Assembly: GCF_017315945.1 (NCBI RefSeq)
Contig: NZ_JAFLWI010000016.1
Location: forward strand, 203,845 to 267,844
Reading direction: 5' to 3'
From: Candidatus Enterococcus courvalinii
GTDB lineage: Bacteria; Bacillota; Bacilli; Lactobacillales; Enterococcaceae
Length of the DNA: 64,000 nt
Under the pieces are notes generated by a model. That model ran no database searches, was not told where the DNA came from, and worked only from the letters and a program-made list of their open reading frames with translations. A program made the translations under genes and the position numbers. Shown here in pieces: positions 26,662 through 36,410 of this stretch. Each line of letters opens with the position of its first letter. Within the stretch, counting starts at the first letter, position 1.

Positions 26662-26772
26662 TTTTTTAAACGCACAACCCAATAATGTGCAAGAGATTAG
26701 CCATGCAAATTCACTTAAATAAAACTTGTCTTATGACCTAAGACAATCACATTTTAAGGAGGAATTTAGGTT

Positions 26773-27384
26773 ATGTCAGTATCATTAGAAGTAAGTAAAA
26801 GAGCAGTACGTCCCCGTTCATTAAGAAATCAATTGCGTCACGAAGGAAAGGTGCCTGCAGTGGTTTATGGCTACCAAATGGAAAGTACACCTATTTCATT
26901 TGATGGACAAACATTTAGCAAAATGTTGCGTGAAAATGGTGCTAACACAGTTATTACCATGGACGTTGATGGCAAAAAAGTGAACACTTTAGTTCATAAA
27001 GTTCAAACCAATACATTCAACAATCATTTCGAACACGTTGAATTTTTATCTGTCAACATGACAGAAGATACCGAAGTTGAAACAGAAGTTCTTCTTGTTG
27101 GAGAATCTGCCGGTGTTAAATCTGGTGGTGTATTAGCTCAAAACTTGTATACAGTAATTGTTTCAGCTACACCAGATAAATTGCCAGAACGCATCGAAGT
27201 CGATGTCACTGATTTGAACATTGGCGACTCAATTACAGTTGCTGATCTTCCTGCAAACAAAGATTACACAGTGATTACTGATGGTGAAGAACAAATTGCA
27301 GCAGTTGTTGAAGCACAAGTAGAAGAAGAAACTGAGCCAGCTGAAGCAAGTGAACCAGAAGTAATTGGCTCAACTGAAGAATAA
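26773..27384 (+). CDS. rplY: 50S ribosomal protein L25/general stress protein Ctc
   Basis: A 203-residue two-domain member of the TL5/Ctc branch. The N-terminal L25 domain (about 1-95) binds 5S rRNA, and the C-terminal domain ends in an acidic tail (VEEETEPAEASEPE). Start-region motifs RPRSLRNQLRHEGKVPAVVYG are typical. In Bacillus the gene is stress-induced; here a leader with a terminator suggests RNA-level control. The ATG is preceded by AAGGAGGAAT. It is monocistronic. Confidence 0.95.
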   Translation: MSVSLEVSKRAVRPRSLRNQLRHEGKVPAVVYGYQMESTPISFDGQTFSKMLRENGANTVITMDVDGKKVNTLVHKVQTNTFNNHFEHVEFLSVNMTEDTEVETEVLLVGESAGVKSGGVLAQNLYTVIVSATPDKLPERIEVDVTDLNIGDSITVADLPANKDYTVITDGEEQIAAVVEAQVEEETEPAEASEPEVIGSTEE

Positions 27385-27504
27385 AAGTTGGGGTTTCAAG
27401 CAATCAGCTCCGACAAGATAGTGAGCAATCACTCAAAATAGCTTTTCATATTTTTGTGTAATTTAAGCTTATTTTGAACACCACTTCAAGTAACTCACAC
27501 ATTT

Positions 27505-27547
27505 TAGAGGGGGTCGACGTCACACGTCCGACCTCCTCTACTTTTTT
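27505..27547 (+). terminator. terminator after rplY
   Basis: A stem of about 16 bp with one mismatch (27505-27520 with 27524-27540), GC-rich, followed by a T6 run. The stretch from 27548 to 27700 shows no further gene. Confidence 0.8.
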
Positions 27548-27703
27548 AAAAATCATTAAAAAAATAATCCTTTAAGACAAATTGGCTACTTATTGTTGCA
27601 TTTTTAACTAATCTTTATTAGAATAAATCCTCACAAAAGCAAGTTTTTTCAATTTGTCTTATACTATTTGTAAAGGATTGAAGAAGTTAAGGAGGTTAAA
27701 CAG

Positions 27704-28027
27704 ATGTTTGAAAGTTTTGACAGCGAACGCAATCGTTATGCCTCTGTCGGTGTTGTATCGAGTATGCCCGGTGAATTGATCGACAGTATCTGGTTTATTA
27801 TTGACTTAGACCTCAAGGGAGTTATTCCATTAGACAATATTCTTGCCTTTGATATTGTTAACAATCATGGAAAAGTAACTATGCACTTTTCTCAACCAGG
27901 AAGTTCTGTTGAGATGGATATTGATTTGCCATTTGCATATTCTAGTCAGTTTCCTACACAAGTTTATGCTTATGATGATGGGACAAGAGAAACGATTCTT
28001 TTACCTAGCGAAATTAAACAATACTAG
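27704..28027 (+). CDS. DUF960 family protein
   Basis: A 107-residue soluble protein of a family found widely in enterococci and streptococci, function unknown. Recognisable parts are RYASVGVVSSMP at the N-terminus, IWFIIDLDLKGVIPLDN, and the C-terminal VYAYDDGTRETILLPSE. The ATG is behind a very strong AAGGAGGT at 8 bp. It stands alone and is followed by a strong terminator. Confidence 0.88.
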   Translation: MFESFDSERNRYASVGVVSSMPGELIDSIWFIIDLDLKGVIPLDNILAFDIVNNHGKVTMHFSQPGSSVEMDIDLPFAYSSQFPTQVYAYDDGTRETILLPSEIKQY

Positions 28028-28059
28028 GCTAAAAATAGTTTAGGTTTTAATGAAAAAAG

Positions 28060-28099
28060 AAAGCTGAGAACTTGGAGAAAATTCCAAGTTCTCAGCTTT
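28060..28099 (+). terminator. terminator after the DUF960 gene
   Basis: A perfect 17-bp stem (28060-28076 with 28083-28099) followed by T-rich sequence. Confidence 0.9.
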
Positions 28100-28185
28100 T
28101 TTTATTTTCACGAATTTTTTATAGTATTTCCACAATAAAAACTCTATACTACTAACTAAATATGTTACGAATAGGAGTTGTACAG

Positions 28186-29550
28186 ATGCGTGAATTAACC
28201 AAAGGGAATCCAGCAAAACTAATTTTTATTTTTACGATTCCCCTCTTGATTGGGAATATTTTCCAACAATTTTACAATATGGTCGACATGATCATTGTAG
28301 GCCAAACTTTAGGGAAGAATGCCTTAGCTGCCGTTGGTTCAACCGGAAGCTTAACTTTTTTGATTATCGGTTTTGCCCAAGGACTCACAGCAGGTCTAGC
28401 AATTATCACAGCTCAACGTTTCGGTGCCCAAGATTATCGTGGTCTAAAGAAAAGTTTTGCTACTAGCATCATCATTAGTCTCGTTGTTACAATCGTCTTA
28501 ACCGTTCTCAGTCTCTTATTCATTCGTCCGATGCTACAGCTCATGCAAACTCCTCCAGAAATTATTGATCAAGCCCAAGCATTTATCTCAATTATCTTGA
28601 TGGGGATTTTCGCATCAATGAGTTTCAATTTATTATCAAATGTTATTCGTGCTTTAGGGGACAGTCGTACACCTCTTTTTTTCCTGATTATCGCTGTTAT
28701 TATCAATGTGATTTTAGATTTAGTTTTTATTATTCATTTTGGTATGGGCGTAGAAGGGGCTGGGATTGCAACAGTGATTGCGCAAGTCGCATCGAGTCTG
28801 CTTTGTTTGGTCTACATCAAGAGAAAGATTCCGCTACTTCAATTACGAAAAAAAGATTTTGTTTTCGATAAAAAAGAAATCCGTACCCATTTAAATATTT
28901 CGTTACCAATGGCCTTTCAAGCATCAATCATCGCTATTGGGGCAATCATTTTACAATCAGCTCTCAATAGTCTAGGGACAGATGTTGTGGCCGCTCAAGC
29001 TGCAGCAGGTCGAATCGATCAATTCGCCACGCAACCAATGATGTCTTTTGGAATCACGATGGCGACATTTACCGCTCAAAATTATGGTGCCAAAGAATAT
29101 GGCCGTATATTAAAAGGGGTGAAACAGTGTCTCTTGATGAGTGGTGGCTTTAGTCTCGTTGCAGGAGCTGTTGTTATCATCTTTGGTCACTCTTTTGTTC
29201 ACCTATTCGTAGATGCCAGCGAAACGCGTGTATTTGAGTTAGCACAGATTTATTTTACTATCAATGGTTCGCTTTACTGGATACTAGCAATTTTATTTAT
29301 TTTACGCTATACGTTGCAAGGCCTCGGCCAAAGTAAGATTCCGACAATTGCTGGGATTATGGAACTTATCATGCGTTCATTCGCAGCCATTTTCCTAACC
29401 GCTTTATGGGGCTATCCTGGTGCTGCTGCCGCTTCACCTTTGGCATGGATTGGTTCCGTTGCCGTATTACTTTATTCTTATTTCAAAGCAATCAAAAAGT
29501 TACGCAAATTGGATGAGCAACAACAGTTCGAACGTACTTTGGAAGCATAA
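28186..29550 (+). CDS. MATE family efflux transporter
   Basis: A 454-residue multidrug/toxin extrusion-type transporter with 12 predicted helices in two similar halves. N-terminal markers are LTKGNPAKLIFIFTIPLLIGN and NMVDMIIVGQ.LG, and the second half has AAQAAAGRIDQFATQPMMSFG. It exports cationic compounds with Na+ or H+; the substrate is unknown. I begin at ATG 28186, 8 bp from AGGAG. An in-frame ATG at 28162 has no site. It ends 4 bp before a two-way terminator. Confidence 0.92.
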   Translation: MRELTKGNPAKLIFIFTIPLLIGNIFQQFYNMVDMIIVGQTLGKNALAAVGSTGSLTFLIIGFAQGLTAGLAIITAQRFGAQDYRGLKKSFATSIIISLVVTIVLTVLSLLFIRPMLQLMQTPPEIIDQAQAFISIILMGIFASMSFNLLSNVIRALGDSRTPLFFLIIAVIINVILDLVFIIHFGMGVEGAGIATVIAQVASSLLCLVYIKRKIPLLQLRKKDFVFDKKEIRTHLNISLPMAFQASIIAIGAIILQSALNSLGTDVVAAQAAAGRIDQFATQPMMSFGITMATFTAQNYGAKEYGRILKGVKQCLLMSGGFSLVAGAVVIIFGHSFVHLFVDASETRVFELAQIYFTINGSLYWILAILFILRYTLQGLGQSKIPTIAGIMELIMRSFAAIFLTALWGYPGAAAASPLAWIGSVAVLLYSYFKAIKKLRKLDEQQQFERTLEA

Positions 29551-29554
29551 AAAC

Positions 29555-29590
29555 AAAAAGGTTGGGACAAAATTTTGTCCCAACCTTTTT
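29555..29590. terminator. bidirectional terminator between the MATE gene and kup
   Basis: A perfect 18-bp inverted repeat without a loop (29555-29572 with 29573-29590); its last base touches the kup stop codon. Confidence 0.9.
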
Positions 29591-31590
29591 TACTCGTTTT
29601 CTTTTCGCTCTTTCAACCAAGTTTTACGTGTACGCCCAATAAATAATGGAACTGTTTCATGTTTGACTTCACTGTACTCTAAACCAAACCACGTTTCTGG
29701 CGATGTTGCATATTTTTTGATAGCGAGTTTTGCTTGCATGATTTGTCGATCCCATTTGCTTAATGATGTGACATTTGACAAAACTTCATCAATCAAAATA
29801 AATTGGAAATCCCCCACTTCTCTTCCAGGCGTGAGTGAATAACGTTGTGGTTGTTTTGGCAATCGCCCTTCCTTCATCAAGTCGTGAATGATCTGGCGAA
29901 TATAGACATTGATTTCCTGCTCTACACGAAAACCAAGGAACAGTTTTACTTGAACAATGAAATCTGTATCCATCATTTCAATTTGATATTCTTTCGTGTA
30001 AGGTTCATCCGTAACTTCTACATGCACAAACCAATAAACAGCTGCACGTTTTGGTCGCTTATCTAAAATCGAATAAACAAATTGTTTTCCAATCTGGTCA
30101 TCTTCCATATTAGGAACCAAAAAGACTACATTTGTTTGATAAACAGGTAAGGAAGTATCTTTTCTCAATTTTGCTAATTGAGGGATATACTCGCGAAGTG
30201 GCACATCTTCCGCCACTGACTCTCGAATAATATTTCCTCTTTCCCAAATAAACATGACTGTCAAAATAAGTAACGCGATTAAGACCGCCACAAAACCACC
30301 ATGGAAAAACTTCACAATACTTGATAAAAAGAAAACTATCTCAATTGCCCCAAAGAAAAAGGTTACAAGTTGCGCCAGCCAATGACTATGTCCACTTTGA
30401 ATCAAATAAAAATAGAGTAGTGCCGTCGTCATCAACATCGTAACTGTAATTGATAATCCATATGCTGCTTCCATACGATGTGACGTTCGAAAAGTAATCA
30501 CGATAATTGAACAAGCCAGCCATAACATAAAGTTTACTGCTGGAATGTACATCTGACCAATGCTACTTCCGGGATACATAATTTTCAATCTTGGTAATAG
30601 TTTCAATTTGATTGCTTCAGAGACTAACGTAAACGAACCTGAAATCAATGCTTGCGAAGCGATCACCGCAGCGACTGTGGCAAATCCAACTCCAAAACCA
30701 GTTAAACTATTTGGCATCATTTGGAAAAACGGATTCAGATTTTCAATTTCTTGAATATCTGGATTTTGATAGACATTGATTAACCAAGCTGCTTGTCCAA
30801 AGTAATTCAACATCAGGCAAAGCTTAACATATGGCCAGCTCAAACGAATATTCAGCTTCCCAACATGACCTAAATCTGAATACAACGCTTCTGCCCCAGT
30901 TGTTGCTAAAAAAACATTCCCTAAAATAAATAAACCTAGCCGATTATCTGGACTAAGTAATAACTGAATTGCGTAATAAGGATTGATTGCACGTAGAACT
31001 GTCCAGTCTTGACTAAAATTTATGACCCCCATCACGCCCAAAAAAGTAAACCATAAGAACATGATTGGACCAAATGCTTTCCCAACCAATTCAGAACCAA
31101 AACGTTGGACCATAAACAAAGACAAGATGATCACTAAAGTAATGATTACAATAATTGTTTGATCATTTCCAAATCGTTCAAAAAACTGTGGGATCCCTCT
31201 CAATCCTTCGATTGCGGTTGTAACTGTCACTGCCGGTGTCAATACACCGTCAGCAAGTAATGCCGCGCCACCTATCATTGCCGGAATAATTAAATATTTC
31301 CCGCCTTTTCTCACTAAAGTATACAAGGAAAAGATACCACCTTCTCCATGGTTATCCGCATTTAGTGCAATCACAACATATTTAATCGTTGTTAATAAAG
31401 TCAATGTCCAAAAAATTAGCGAAACTGCCCCAATGACAAAGTCAGGATTGATTCCCTGCAGTCCCCCGTTATCACCCACAATTGCCTTCATTACATATAA
31501 TGGGCTAGTTCCGATGTCACCATAAACTACACCCATTGCTACCAAAAGACCTGCAGCTGACAATTTTTTGACATTCTTTTTTGTTGTCAA
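29590..31590 (-). CDS. kup: KUP family potassium uptake permease
   Basis: Low-affinity K+/H+ symporter; 666 residues from the TTG at 31590. The N-terminal helix shows [14 protein letters not shown], followed by [14 protein letters not shown], 12 helices in all, and a C-terminal cytosolic region from about residue 460. KupA/KupB of Lactococcus are inhibited by c-di-AMP; similar control here is inference. I chose the TTG because GAGGGAG lies 5 bp before it; the ATG at 31623 has no site and sits just past the leader terminator. Confidence 0.92.
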   Translation of the reverse strand: MTTKKNVKKLSAAGLLVAMGVVYGDIGTSPLYVMKAIVGDNGGLQGINPDFVIGAVSLIFWTLTLLTTIKYVVIALNADNHGEGGIFSLYTLVRKGGKYLIIPAMIGGAALLADGVLTPAVTVTTAIEGLRGIPQFFERFGNDQTIIVIITLVIILSLFMVQRFGSELVGKAFGPIMFLWFTFLGVMGVINFSQDWTVLRAINPYYAIQLLLSPDNRLGLFILGNVFLATTGAEALYSDLGHVGKLNIRLSWPYVKLCLMLNYFGQAAWLINVYQNPDIQEIENLNPFFQMMPNSLTGFGVGFATVAAVIASQALISGSFTLVSEAIKLKLLPRLKIMYPGSSIGQMYIPAVNFMLWLACSIIVITFRTSHRMEAAYGLSITVTMLMTTALLYFYLIQSGHSHWLAQLVTFFFGAIEIVFFLSSIVKFFHGGFVAVLIALLILTVMFIWERGNIIRESVAEDVPLREYIPQLAKLRKDTSLPVYQTNVVFLVPNMEDDQIGKQFVYSILDKRPKRAAVYWFVHVEVTDEPYTKEYQIEMMDTDFIVQVKLFLGFRVEQEINVYIRQIIHDLMKEGRLPKQPQRYSLTPGREVGDFQFILIDEVLSNVTSLSKWDRQIMQAKLAIKKYATSPETWFGLEYSEVKHETVPLFIGRTRKTWLKERKENE

Positions 31591-31636
31591 CTTTTCTCCC
31601 TCATTTCTGTCCCCAATTAGCATTTAGAAAACAAAA

Positions 31637-31761
31637 TAAAAAGATTCAAGCAACAGCCAAAACAACTATCACTTGAATCTGATAAAAAGCATCAAACCAG
31701 CGATATCTTTGCTCCGCTAGCAACCTAAAATCATTATTTTTATCGTTTATTTCCTAAACTT
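31637..31761 (-). promoter_or_regulatory. kup leader with attenuator-type terminator
   Basis: From the predicted start site (about 31761) the RNA runs about 125 nt, with a GCTAGCG/CGCTGG stem, and ends in a terminator (AGATTCAAG/CTTGAATCT, 31642-31680, with a short T-run) 47 bp before the kup start codon. The promoter is near-consensus, so most transcripts would stop unless the hairpin is prevented. It resembles a riboswitch or attenuator but not the ydaO c-di-AMP class. Confidence 0.55.
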
Positions 31762-31767
31762 CCTCTC

Positions 31768-31796
31768 ATTATCTTAGGAAACCTTCTATGTGTCAA
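31768..31796 (-). promoter_or_regulatory. kup promoter
   Basis: -35 TTGACA (31791-31796), 17-bp spacer, -10 GATAAT (31768-31773) on the minus strand. Confidence 0.7.
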
Positions 31797-31814
31797 CCAC
31801 TTTTAGTAAGTGAT

Positions 31815-32069
31815 TCAACTGCGAAATAAGCGCTCAATAATAAAGTAATAAATGACTAGGCACAAGATTGCGCCAAGCAAAGCTGGAATCAAATAAACGT
31901 CTACAACTACTGGACCAAATTCACCCAAAATCAATTCACCTAACCAGCTACCCAGAGCACCAACGACAACATTTCCTGTACAGCCACCAGGAACATCTTT
32001 TCCCAAAATGGCTCCAGCTATCATTCCTAATATAGCACCAATAACGAGCGCACCCAAAAAGCTTAACAT
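31815..32069 (-). CDS. GlsB/YeaQ/YmgE family stress membrane protein
   Basis: An 84-residue protein of the transglycosylase-associated family. Three hydrophobic segments are separated by glycine-rich turns: LGMIAGAILGKDVPGG, then NVVVGALGSWLGELIL, and a C-terminal helix. In enterococci GlsB-type proteins are linked to general and bile stress responses, but molecular activity is unknown. The ATG follows a strong AGGAGGA. It ends just before the kup promoter on the same strand and no terminator is seen between them. Confidence 0.88.
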   Translation of the reverse strand: MLSFLGALVIGAILGMIAGAILGKDVPGGCTGNVVVGALGSWLGELILGEFGPVVVDVYLIPALLGAILCLVIYYFIIERLFRS

Positions 32070-32183
32070 GTCGCGTCCTCCTCCAGTCTTTCTATAAATG
32101 ATTTTACGCTTATTCAGTCTGTCTTACCAATGGATAACCTTTTTTGAGTGGAAATTTCGCAAGCTATTTCTTTTTCTCACAAA

Positions 32184-32229
32184 AAAAGCTGAAAGCAAAA
32201 ACATTTAGAATGTCTTGCTTTCAGCTTTT
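32184..32229 (-). terminator. terminator after pnp
   Basis: A perfect 15-bp stem (32184-32198 with 32215-32229) and a minus-strand T-run. Confidence 0.9.
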
Positions 32230-32242
32230 AACGAATCAATTT

Positions 32243-34366
32243 TTATTTTGTTTCTTTTGAAGCATCATCATCGTTCAATAAAACTTTTCTCGATAAGTTT
32301 ACACGACCTTGCTTGTCGATTTCTGTTACTTTTACAAGAACTTCGTCACCAAGTTTAACGACATCTTCAACATTGTTGACACGTTCGTTTGCTAATTGAG
32401 AAATATGAACTAAGCCATCTTTTCCTTTAATTAGGTTAACGAATGCACCAAATTTTTCGATTCGGACAACTTTACCTAAGTAAACTTCGCCAACTTTCAC
32501 TTCTTTTGTAAGATCTTCGATGATCTTGATTGCTTTTTTGATCATTTCTGAATCAGCAGAGGCAATGCTTACTTTACCATCTTGATCAATATCAATTTTA
32601 ACACCTGTTTCTTCGATGATTCCGTTAATCGTGTCGCCGCCTTTACCAATCACATCTTTGATCTTAGAAGGTTCGATTTGGATCATTTCAATTTTCGGTG
32701 CGTATTGGCTTAATTCTTCACGTGGTGCAGCAATCGTTGAAGTCAATTCTTCTAAGATTTCCATACGCGCTTGTTTTGCTTGAGCCAATGCTTCTTTTAG
32801 GATTTGTTCAGTGATCCCTTGGATTTTGATATCCATTTGTAAAGCAGTGATTCCATCTTTTGTTCCAGCAACTTTAAAGTCCATGTCGCCAAGGTGATCT
32901 TCTAGCCCTTGGATATCTGTTAAGATTGTGTAGTTTTCACCATCAGAAACAAGTCCCATGGCAATACCAGCAACTGGTGCTTTAATTGGAACACCTGCAT
33001 CCATCAATGCTAATGTACCTGCACAAATACTTGCTTGAGAAGAAGAACCATTTGATTCTAAAACTTCTGCTACTAAACGAATTGTGTAAGGAAAGTCTTC
33101 CTCAGCAGGAATAACTTGTGCTAATGCACGTTCACCTAAAGCACCATGTCCAATTTCGCGACGGCCTGGTGAGCCTGCACGACCAGTTGAACCAACAGAA
33201 AATTGTGGGAAATTATAATGATGAATAAATCGTTTGCTCACTTCAACCCCTAGGCCATCGATAATTTGATGTTCTCCTAATGGTGCCAGTGTACAAGCAG
33301 ATAAGGCTTGTGTTTGTCCACGAGTAAATAAACCTGAACCATGAACACGTGGTAATAAGCCAACTTCTGAAGCAAGTGGACGAATTTCATCTAATTTACG
33401 GCCATCCGGACGAATTTTGTCAATCGTGATCAATTCACGAACAACATCTTTTTCTAAGTCTTCCGTAATTTGTTTCACTTCTTTAGCTAAATGAGCTTCA
33501 TCTTCATGATCCGCAAATTTTTCAGCGTATGCTTCACGAATATTGATTTTTACTTGTTCGATATTGTCTTCACGCGCAAGTTTTTCTTCCGTCATTACGG
33601 CAGTTTTCATTGTTTCATATGAAGCAGCAAAAATTTCTTTTTTAAGATCTGCGTCTACTTGCAATAAAGTAACTTCCATTTTTTCTTTGCCGACAGCTTG
33701 AACAATTTCTTCTTGGAAAGCAACTAATTCTTTGATTGCATCAAAACCAAAAAGCAATGCCCCAAGCATGTCTTCTTCAGAAACTTCTTTAGCGCCACTT
33801 TCAACCATGTTAATAGCTTGTTTTGTTCCTGCTACAGAAAGCTCGATATCTGTTAGTTCTGCTTGTTCAACAGTTGGATTCAAGACATACTCGCCATTTA
33901 CACGACCCACTTCAACCCCTGCAATTGGGCCATCAAAAGGAATATCAGAAATAGATAACGCTAAAGATGAACCTAGCATTGCAGCCATTGCTGGTGAACA
34001 ATCTGTCTCAACACTCATTACGATGTTTGTCACTTGAACTTCATTACGGAAGCCTTCCGCAAACATTGGACGGATTGGGCGGTCAATCAAGCGTGCAGTC
34101 AATGTTGCTTCTGTACTTGGACGACCTTCGCGTTTGATGAACCCACCTGGGATTTTACCAGCCGCATACATTTTTTCTTCATAGTTGATTGTTAATGGAA
34201 AGAAGTCTGTATCTTTTGCTTCTTTAGAGGCAACTGCCGCACTTAATACCACAGTGTCGCCATAGCGAACTAAAACAGCTCCATTTGCTTGTTTTGCTAA
34301 TTGACCGACTTCTACTTCTAAGGGACGGCCTCCCCATGTCATTTTAAATACTTGTTTTTCTGACAT
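32243..34366 (-). CDS. pnp: polyribonucleotide nucleotidyltransferase (PNPase)
   Basis: 3'-5' phosphorolytic exoribonuclease of the RNA degradosome. 707 residues from ATG 34366, behind AAAGGAGAAG; an in-frame ATG at 34411 lies in the leader hairpin region. Two RNase PH domains ([19 protein letters not shown] in the first; [21 protein letters not shown] in the second), a linking helical domain, a KH domain ([12 protein letters not shown] near residue 565) and a C-terminal S1 domain ([16 protein letters not shown]). It follows rpsO as in most bacteria. Confidence 0.97.
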   Translation of the reverse strand: MSEKQVFKMTWGGRPLEVEVGQLAKQANGAVLVRYGDTVVLSAAVASKEAKDTDFFPLTINYEEKMYAAGKIPGGFIKREGRPSTEATLTARLIDRPIRPMFAEGFRNEVQVTNIVMSVETDCSPAMAAMLGSSLALSISDIPFDGPIAGVEVGRVNGEYVLNPTVEQAELTDIELSVAGTKQAINMVESGAKEVSEEDMLGALLFGFDAIKELVAFQEEIVQAVGKEKMEVTLLQVDADLKKEIFAASYETMKTAVMTEEKLAREDNIEQVKINIREAYAEKFADHEDEAHLAKEVKQITEDLEKDVVRELITIDKIRPDGRKLDEIRPLASEVGLLPRVHGSGLFTRGQTQALSACTLAPLGEHQIIDGLGVEVSKRFIHHYNFPQFSVGSTGRAGSPGRREIGHGALGERALAQVIPAEEDFPYTIRLVAEVLESNGSSSQASICAGTLALMDAGVPIKAPVAGIAMGLVSDGENYTILTDIQGLEDHLGDMDFKVAGTKDGITALQMDIKIQGITEQILKEALAQAKQARMEILEELTSTIAAPREELSQYAPKIEMIQIEPSKIKDVIGKGGDTINGIIEETGVKIDIDQDGKVSIASADSEMIKKAIKIIEDLTKEVKVGEVYLGKVVRIEKFGAFVNLIKGKDGLVHISQLANERVNNVEDVVKLGDEVLVKVTEIDKQGRVNLSRKVLLNDDDASKETK

Positions 34367-34400
34367 AACTTCTCCTTTTCCTTTTCGTGAAAGCAAGACG

Positions 34401-34464
34401 CTACTAAACAAATGAAAACCGCCAATCTTTTATGGCCAGTTAGCAACTTTCATTTGGTTAGTAG
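34401..34464 (-). promoter_or_regulatory. long stem-loop in the pnp 5' leader
   Basis: Arms 34401-34417 and 34448-34464 pair at 16 of 17 positions, with a smaller inner hairpin in the loop. It lies about 35 nt before the pnp start codon. In Escherichia coli a comparable pnp leader hairpin is cut by RNase III and mediates PNPase autocontrol. Whether that applies here is inference. Confidence 0.55.
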
Positions 34465-34511
34465 GAGTCCATCATGCTTGATCACAGATTCTTTGGTTTC
34501 ACAGTAAAAAA

Positions 34512-34535
34512 AGTGAGATTCATGTGAACCTCACT
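34512..34535 (-). terminator. terminator after rpsO
   Basis: AGTGAG...CTCACT stem with a short loop and a minus-strand T7, so rpsO and pnp are only partly linked. Confidence 0.75.
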
Positions 34536-34549
34536 CTCTTTAAATTAAA

Positions 34550-34819
34550 TTAACGACGTAGACCTAGACGTTGGATTAATTCGCGGTAACGTTGAACGTC
34601 AGTTTTACGTAAGTAAGCTAACAAGTTACGACGGTGACCAACTTTTTTCATCAAGCCACGGTATGAATGGTGATCTTTTTTGTGAACACGTGCATGTTCA
34701 TTCAAGTGATTGATTTCTTCAGTTAATACAGCGATTTGTACTTCTGGAGAACCAGTATCTCCTTCATGGCGTGCATAGTCTTTAATGATTTCGTTTTTAC
34801 GTTCTTTTGAAATTGCCAT
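34550..34819 (-). CDS. rpsO: 30S ribosomal protein S15
   Basis: 89 residues beginning [12 protein letters not shown], the standard S15 start, with [14 protein letters not shown] and [21 protein letters not shown] in the 16S rRNA-binding helices. The ATG follows GAGGTGGAAAC. An upstream in-frame start at 34909 coincides with the transcription start and is not used. It sits upstream of pnp with a terminator between the genes. Confidence 0.97.
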   Translation of the reverse strand: MAISKERKNEIIKDYARHEGDTGSPEVQIAVLTEEINHLNEHARVHKKDHHSYRGLMKKVGHRRNLLAYLRKTDVQRYRELIQRLGLRR

Positions 34820-34909
34820 TGTTTCCACCTCTTTCGAATATTTCCCTGTGACTGAGTAAAACGTTGGTGATTCGCTTAACCAAGTGACAGGACGCGTGCT
34901 TAAACACAC
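34820..34909 (-). promoter_or_regulatory. rpsO leader, possible S15-binding structure
   Basis: The 90-nt leader can form an outer stem CCTGT/ACAGG (34845-34849 with 34887-34891) enclosing an inner TTGGT/ACCAA hairpin (34864-34868 with 34879-34883). Ribosomal protein S15 represses its own mRNA through leader structures in several bacteria. No sequence identity to a named class was established. Confidence 0.4.
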
Positions 34910-34915
34910 AGCTAT

Positions 34916-34944
34916 ACTTTACCTGAAATGATGCTATAAATCAA
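34916..34944 (-). promoter_or_regulatory. rpsO promoter
   Basis: TTGATT (34939-34944), 17-bp spacer, TAAAGT (34916-34921), minus strand. Confidence 0.6.
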
Positions 34945-35070
34945 GTAAAGAATCATTAAGAAAGAATAGTTTTCAAACAATCTAACTACTACTTTTTTTA
35001 TTTTATGTTACACTATAGTGCGAAAAGTGACTTGTCTTATTCAAGTCTTAGATGAAAGGAGTCATTTTCC

Positions 35071-35634
35071 ATGATTACAATGGATGATATTATTCGTGAA
35101 GGCAATCCAACTTTACGTGAAGTAGCAAGCGAAGTTTCACTTCCACTTAGTGAGGAAGATATCGCATTAGGAAAAGAAATGATCGAATTTCTAAAAAACA
35201 GCCAAGATCCTGTTAAAGCGGAAGAATTAAACTTACGTGGAGGTGTCGGTCTAGCTGCACCTCAATTAGACATTTCAAAACGGATCATTGCCGTTCATGT
35301 ACCTAGTGCAGATCCAGAAGTGACAGAACCCACTTTAAGTACAGTGATGTATAATCCAAAAATTTTAAGCCACTCTGTTCAAGACGCTTGTCTTGGTGAA
35401 GGTGAAGGATGCTTATCTGTCGATCGTGAAGTTCCAGGTTATGTCGTTCGTCATGCAAAAGTAACGATTTCTTATTATGACGCCGATGGACAAAAACAAA
35501 AAATTCGTTTAAAAAACTACGAAGCGATTGTTGTTCAACACGAAATCGATCACATCAATGGGGTTATGTTCTATGACCACATCAATGAAGCTAACCCATT
35601 TTCGCTTAAAGAAGGCGTGCTTGTCATCGATTAA
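35071..35634 (+). CDS. def: peptide deformylase, type 2
   Basis: Removes the N-formyl group from nascent proteins. 187 residues with the three family motifs: GVGLAAPQ near residue 58, EGCLSV (metal cysteine) near 111, and [12 protein letters not shown] (two metal histidines and the catalytic glutamate) near 153. Insertions between motifs fit the Gram-positive type 2 form. The ATG is behind GAAAGGAGT. A terminator follows at 35690-35728. Confidence 0.97.
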   Translation: MITMDDIIREGNPTLREVASEVSLPLSEEDIALGKEMIEFLKNSQDPVKAEELNLRGGVGLAAPQLDISKRIIAVHVPSADPEVTEPTLSTVMYNPKILSHSVQDACLGEGEGCLSVDREVPGYVVRHAKVTISYYDADGQKQKIRLKNYEAIVVQHEIDHINGVMFYDHINEANPFSLKEGVLVID

Positions 35635-35689
35635 GGTAATTGATTTTAATTAGCACTTCTTGCTTCAACAGAAAAATGTATCGTCGAAA

Positions 35690-35732
35690 AATAAACTCGC
35701 CCCCTTCTTATTGGTTGACGAGTTTATTTTTT
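35690..35732 (+). terminator. terminator after def
   Basis: AATAAACTCG (35690-35699) pairs with CGAGTTTATT (35719-35728), followed by T-run. Confidence 0.8.
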
Positions 35733-35824
35733 TGTTTTTATTCTCAGAAAGAACAAGCTTTTCTATCCTAATGTTACTTGTTTTCTTACATATAAGCCGT
35801 TCAGCATAAATAAAATAAAAAATA

Positions 35825-35853
35825 TGAAACTTTTTAACAACCTAATTCGTCTA
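35825..35853 (+). promoter_or_regulatory. ECF-type promoter of the sigma factor gene
   Basis: TGAAAC (35825-35830), 17-bp spacer, CGTCTA (35848-35853). The AAC and CGTC cores are hallmarks of ECF sigma recognition, so the sigma factor likely transcribes its own operon. Confidence 0.65.
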
Positions 35854-35888
35854 TATAAGTAGATGAGAAAGGAGGGTGCCCCAGACAA

Positions 35889-36392
35889 ATGGTTTTCGAT
35901 GGTTGGAAAAGAAGAAAATATATAAAAGCGTTAGAAGAACTGGCAGACACACAGTATGAAAAAATGTATCGTCTAGCTTTTAACTATTCCCATTCAAAGG
36001 AAGATGCACTAGATATCATCCAAGAAAGTTTTGAAAAAGCATTGAAAGCTATTCAGAAGAAAAATTTTCATGAAATCGAAGAGTTTAATGCTTGGTTTTT
36101 TCGAATCCTTATTTCTGTTTCTATTGATTTTTGGCGAAAAAACAAACGCGAAGCCGAACATCTCGATCAAAGTGAACAGTCATGGTCTTTCTTGAATGAC
36201 TCGCAACACAGTTATCTCGAAATAGAAGAAATCATCAACCAGATCAGCAGCCCTAATCGTGAGATCATCCTATTAAAATTTTTTGAAGGTTTTACCCTCA
36301 AAGAGATTTCTGTCATTTTATCGCTGAATGAGAACACGATCAAAACAAAACTATACCGAAGCTTGAATGAATTAAGAAGCAAACTAGAATAA
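35889..36392 (+). CDS. sigV: ECF RNA polymerase sigma factor, SigV type
   Basis: A 167-residue group 4 sigma factor with region 2 (MYRLAFNYSHSKEDALDIIQ at about 25-44) and region 4 (REIILLKFFEGFTLKEIS to LYRSLNELRSK). No regions 1 or 3. The partner immediately downstream is an RsiV-like anti-sigma factor, which points to SigV, the lysozyme-responsive sigma of Enterococcus faecalis and Bacillus. The start is ATG 35889; GGAGGG is 12-13 bp away, a little long. The operon promoter has ECF-type elements. Confidence 0.88.
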   Translation: MVFDGWKRRKYIKALEELADTQYEKMYRLAFNYSHSKEDALDIIQESFEKALKAIQKKNFHEIEEFNAWFFRILISVSIDFWRKNKREAEHLDQSEQSWSFLNDSQHSYLEIEEIINQISSPNREIILLKFFEGFTLKEISVILSLNENTIKTKLYRSLNELRSKLE

Positions 36393-36410
36393 TCAAAGGA
36401 GAAGATTTCC

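Noticed and set aside
31637..31761. ydaO-type c-di-AMP riboswitch in front of kup
   Set aside because: The conserved core segments of that class are missing; only the promoter and terminator layout resembles a riboswitch.
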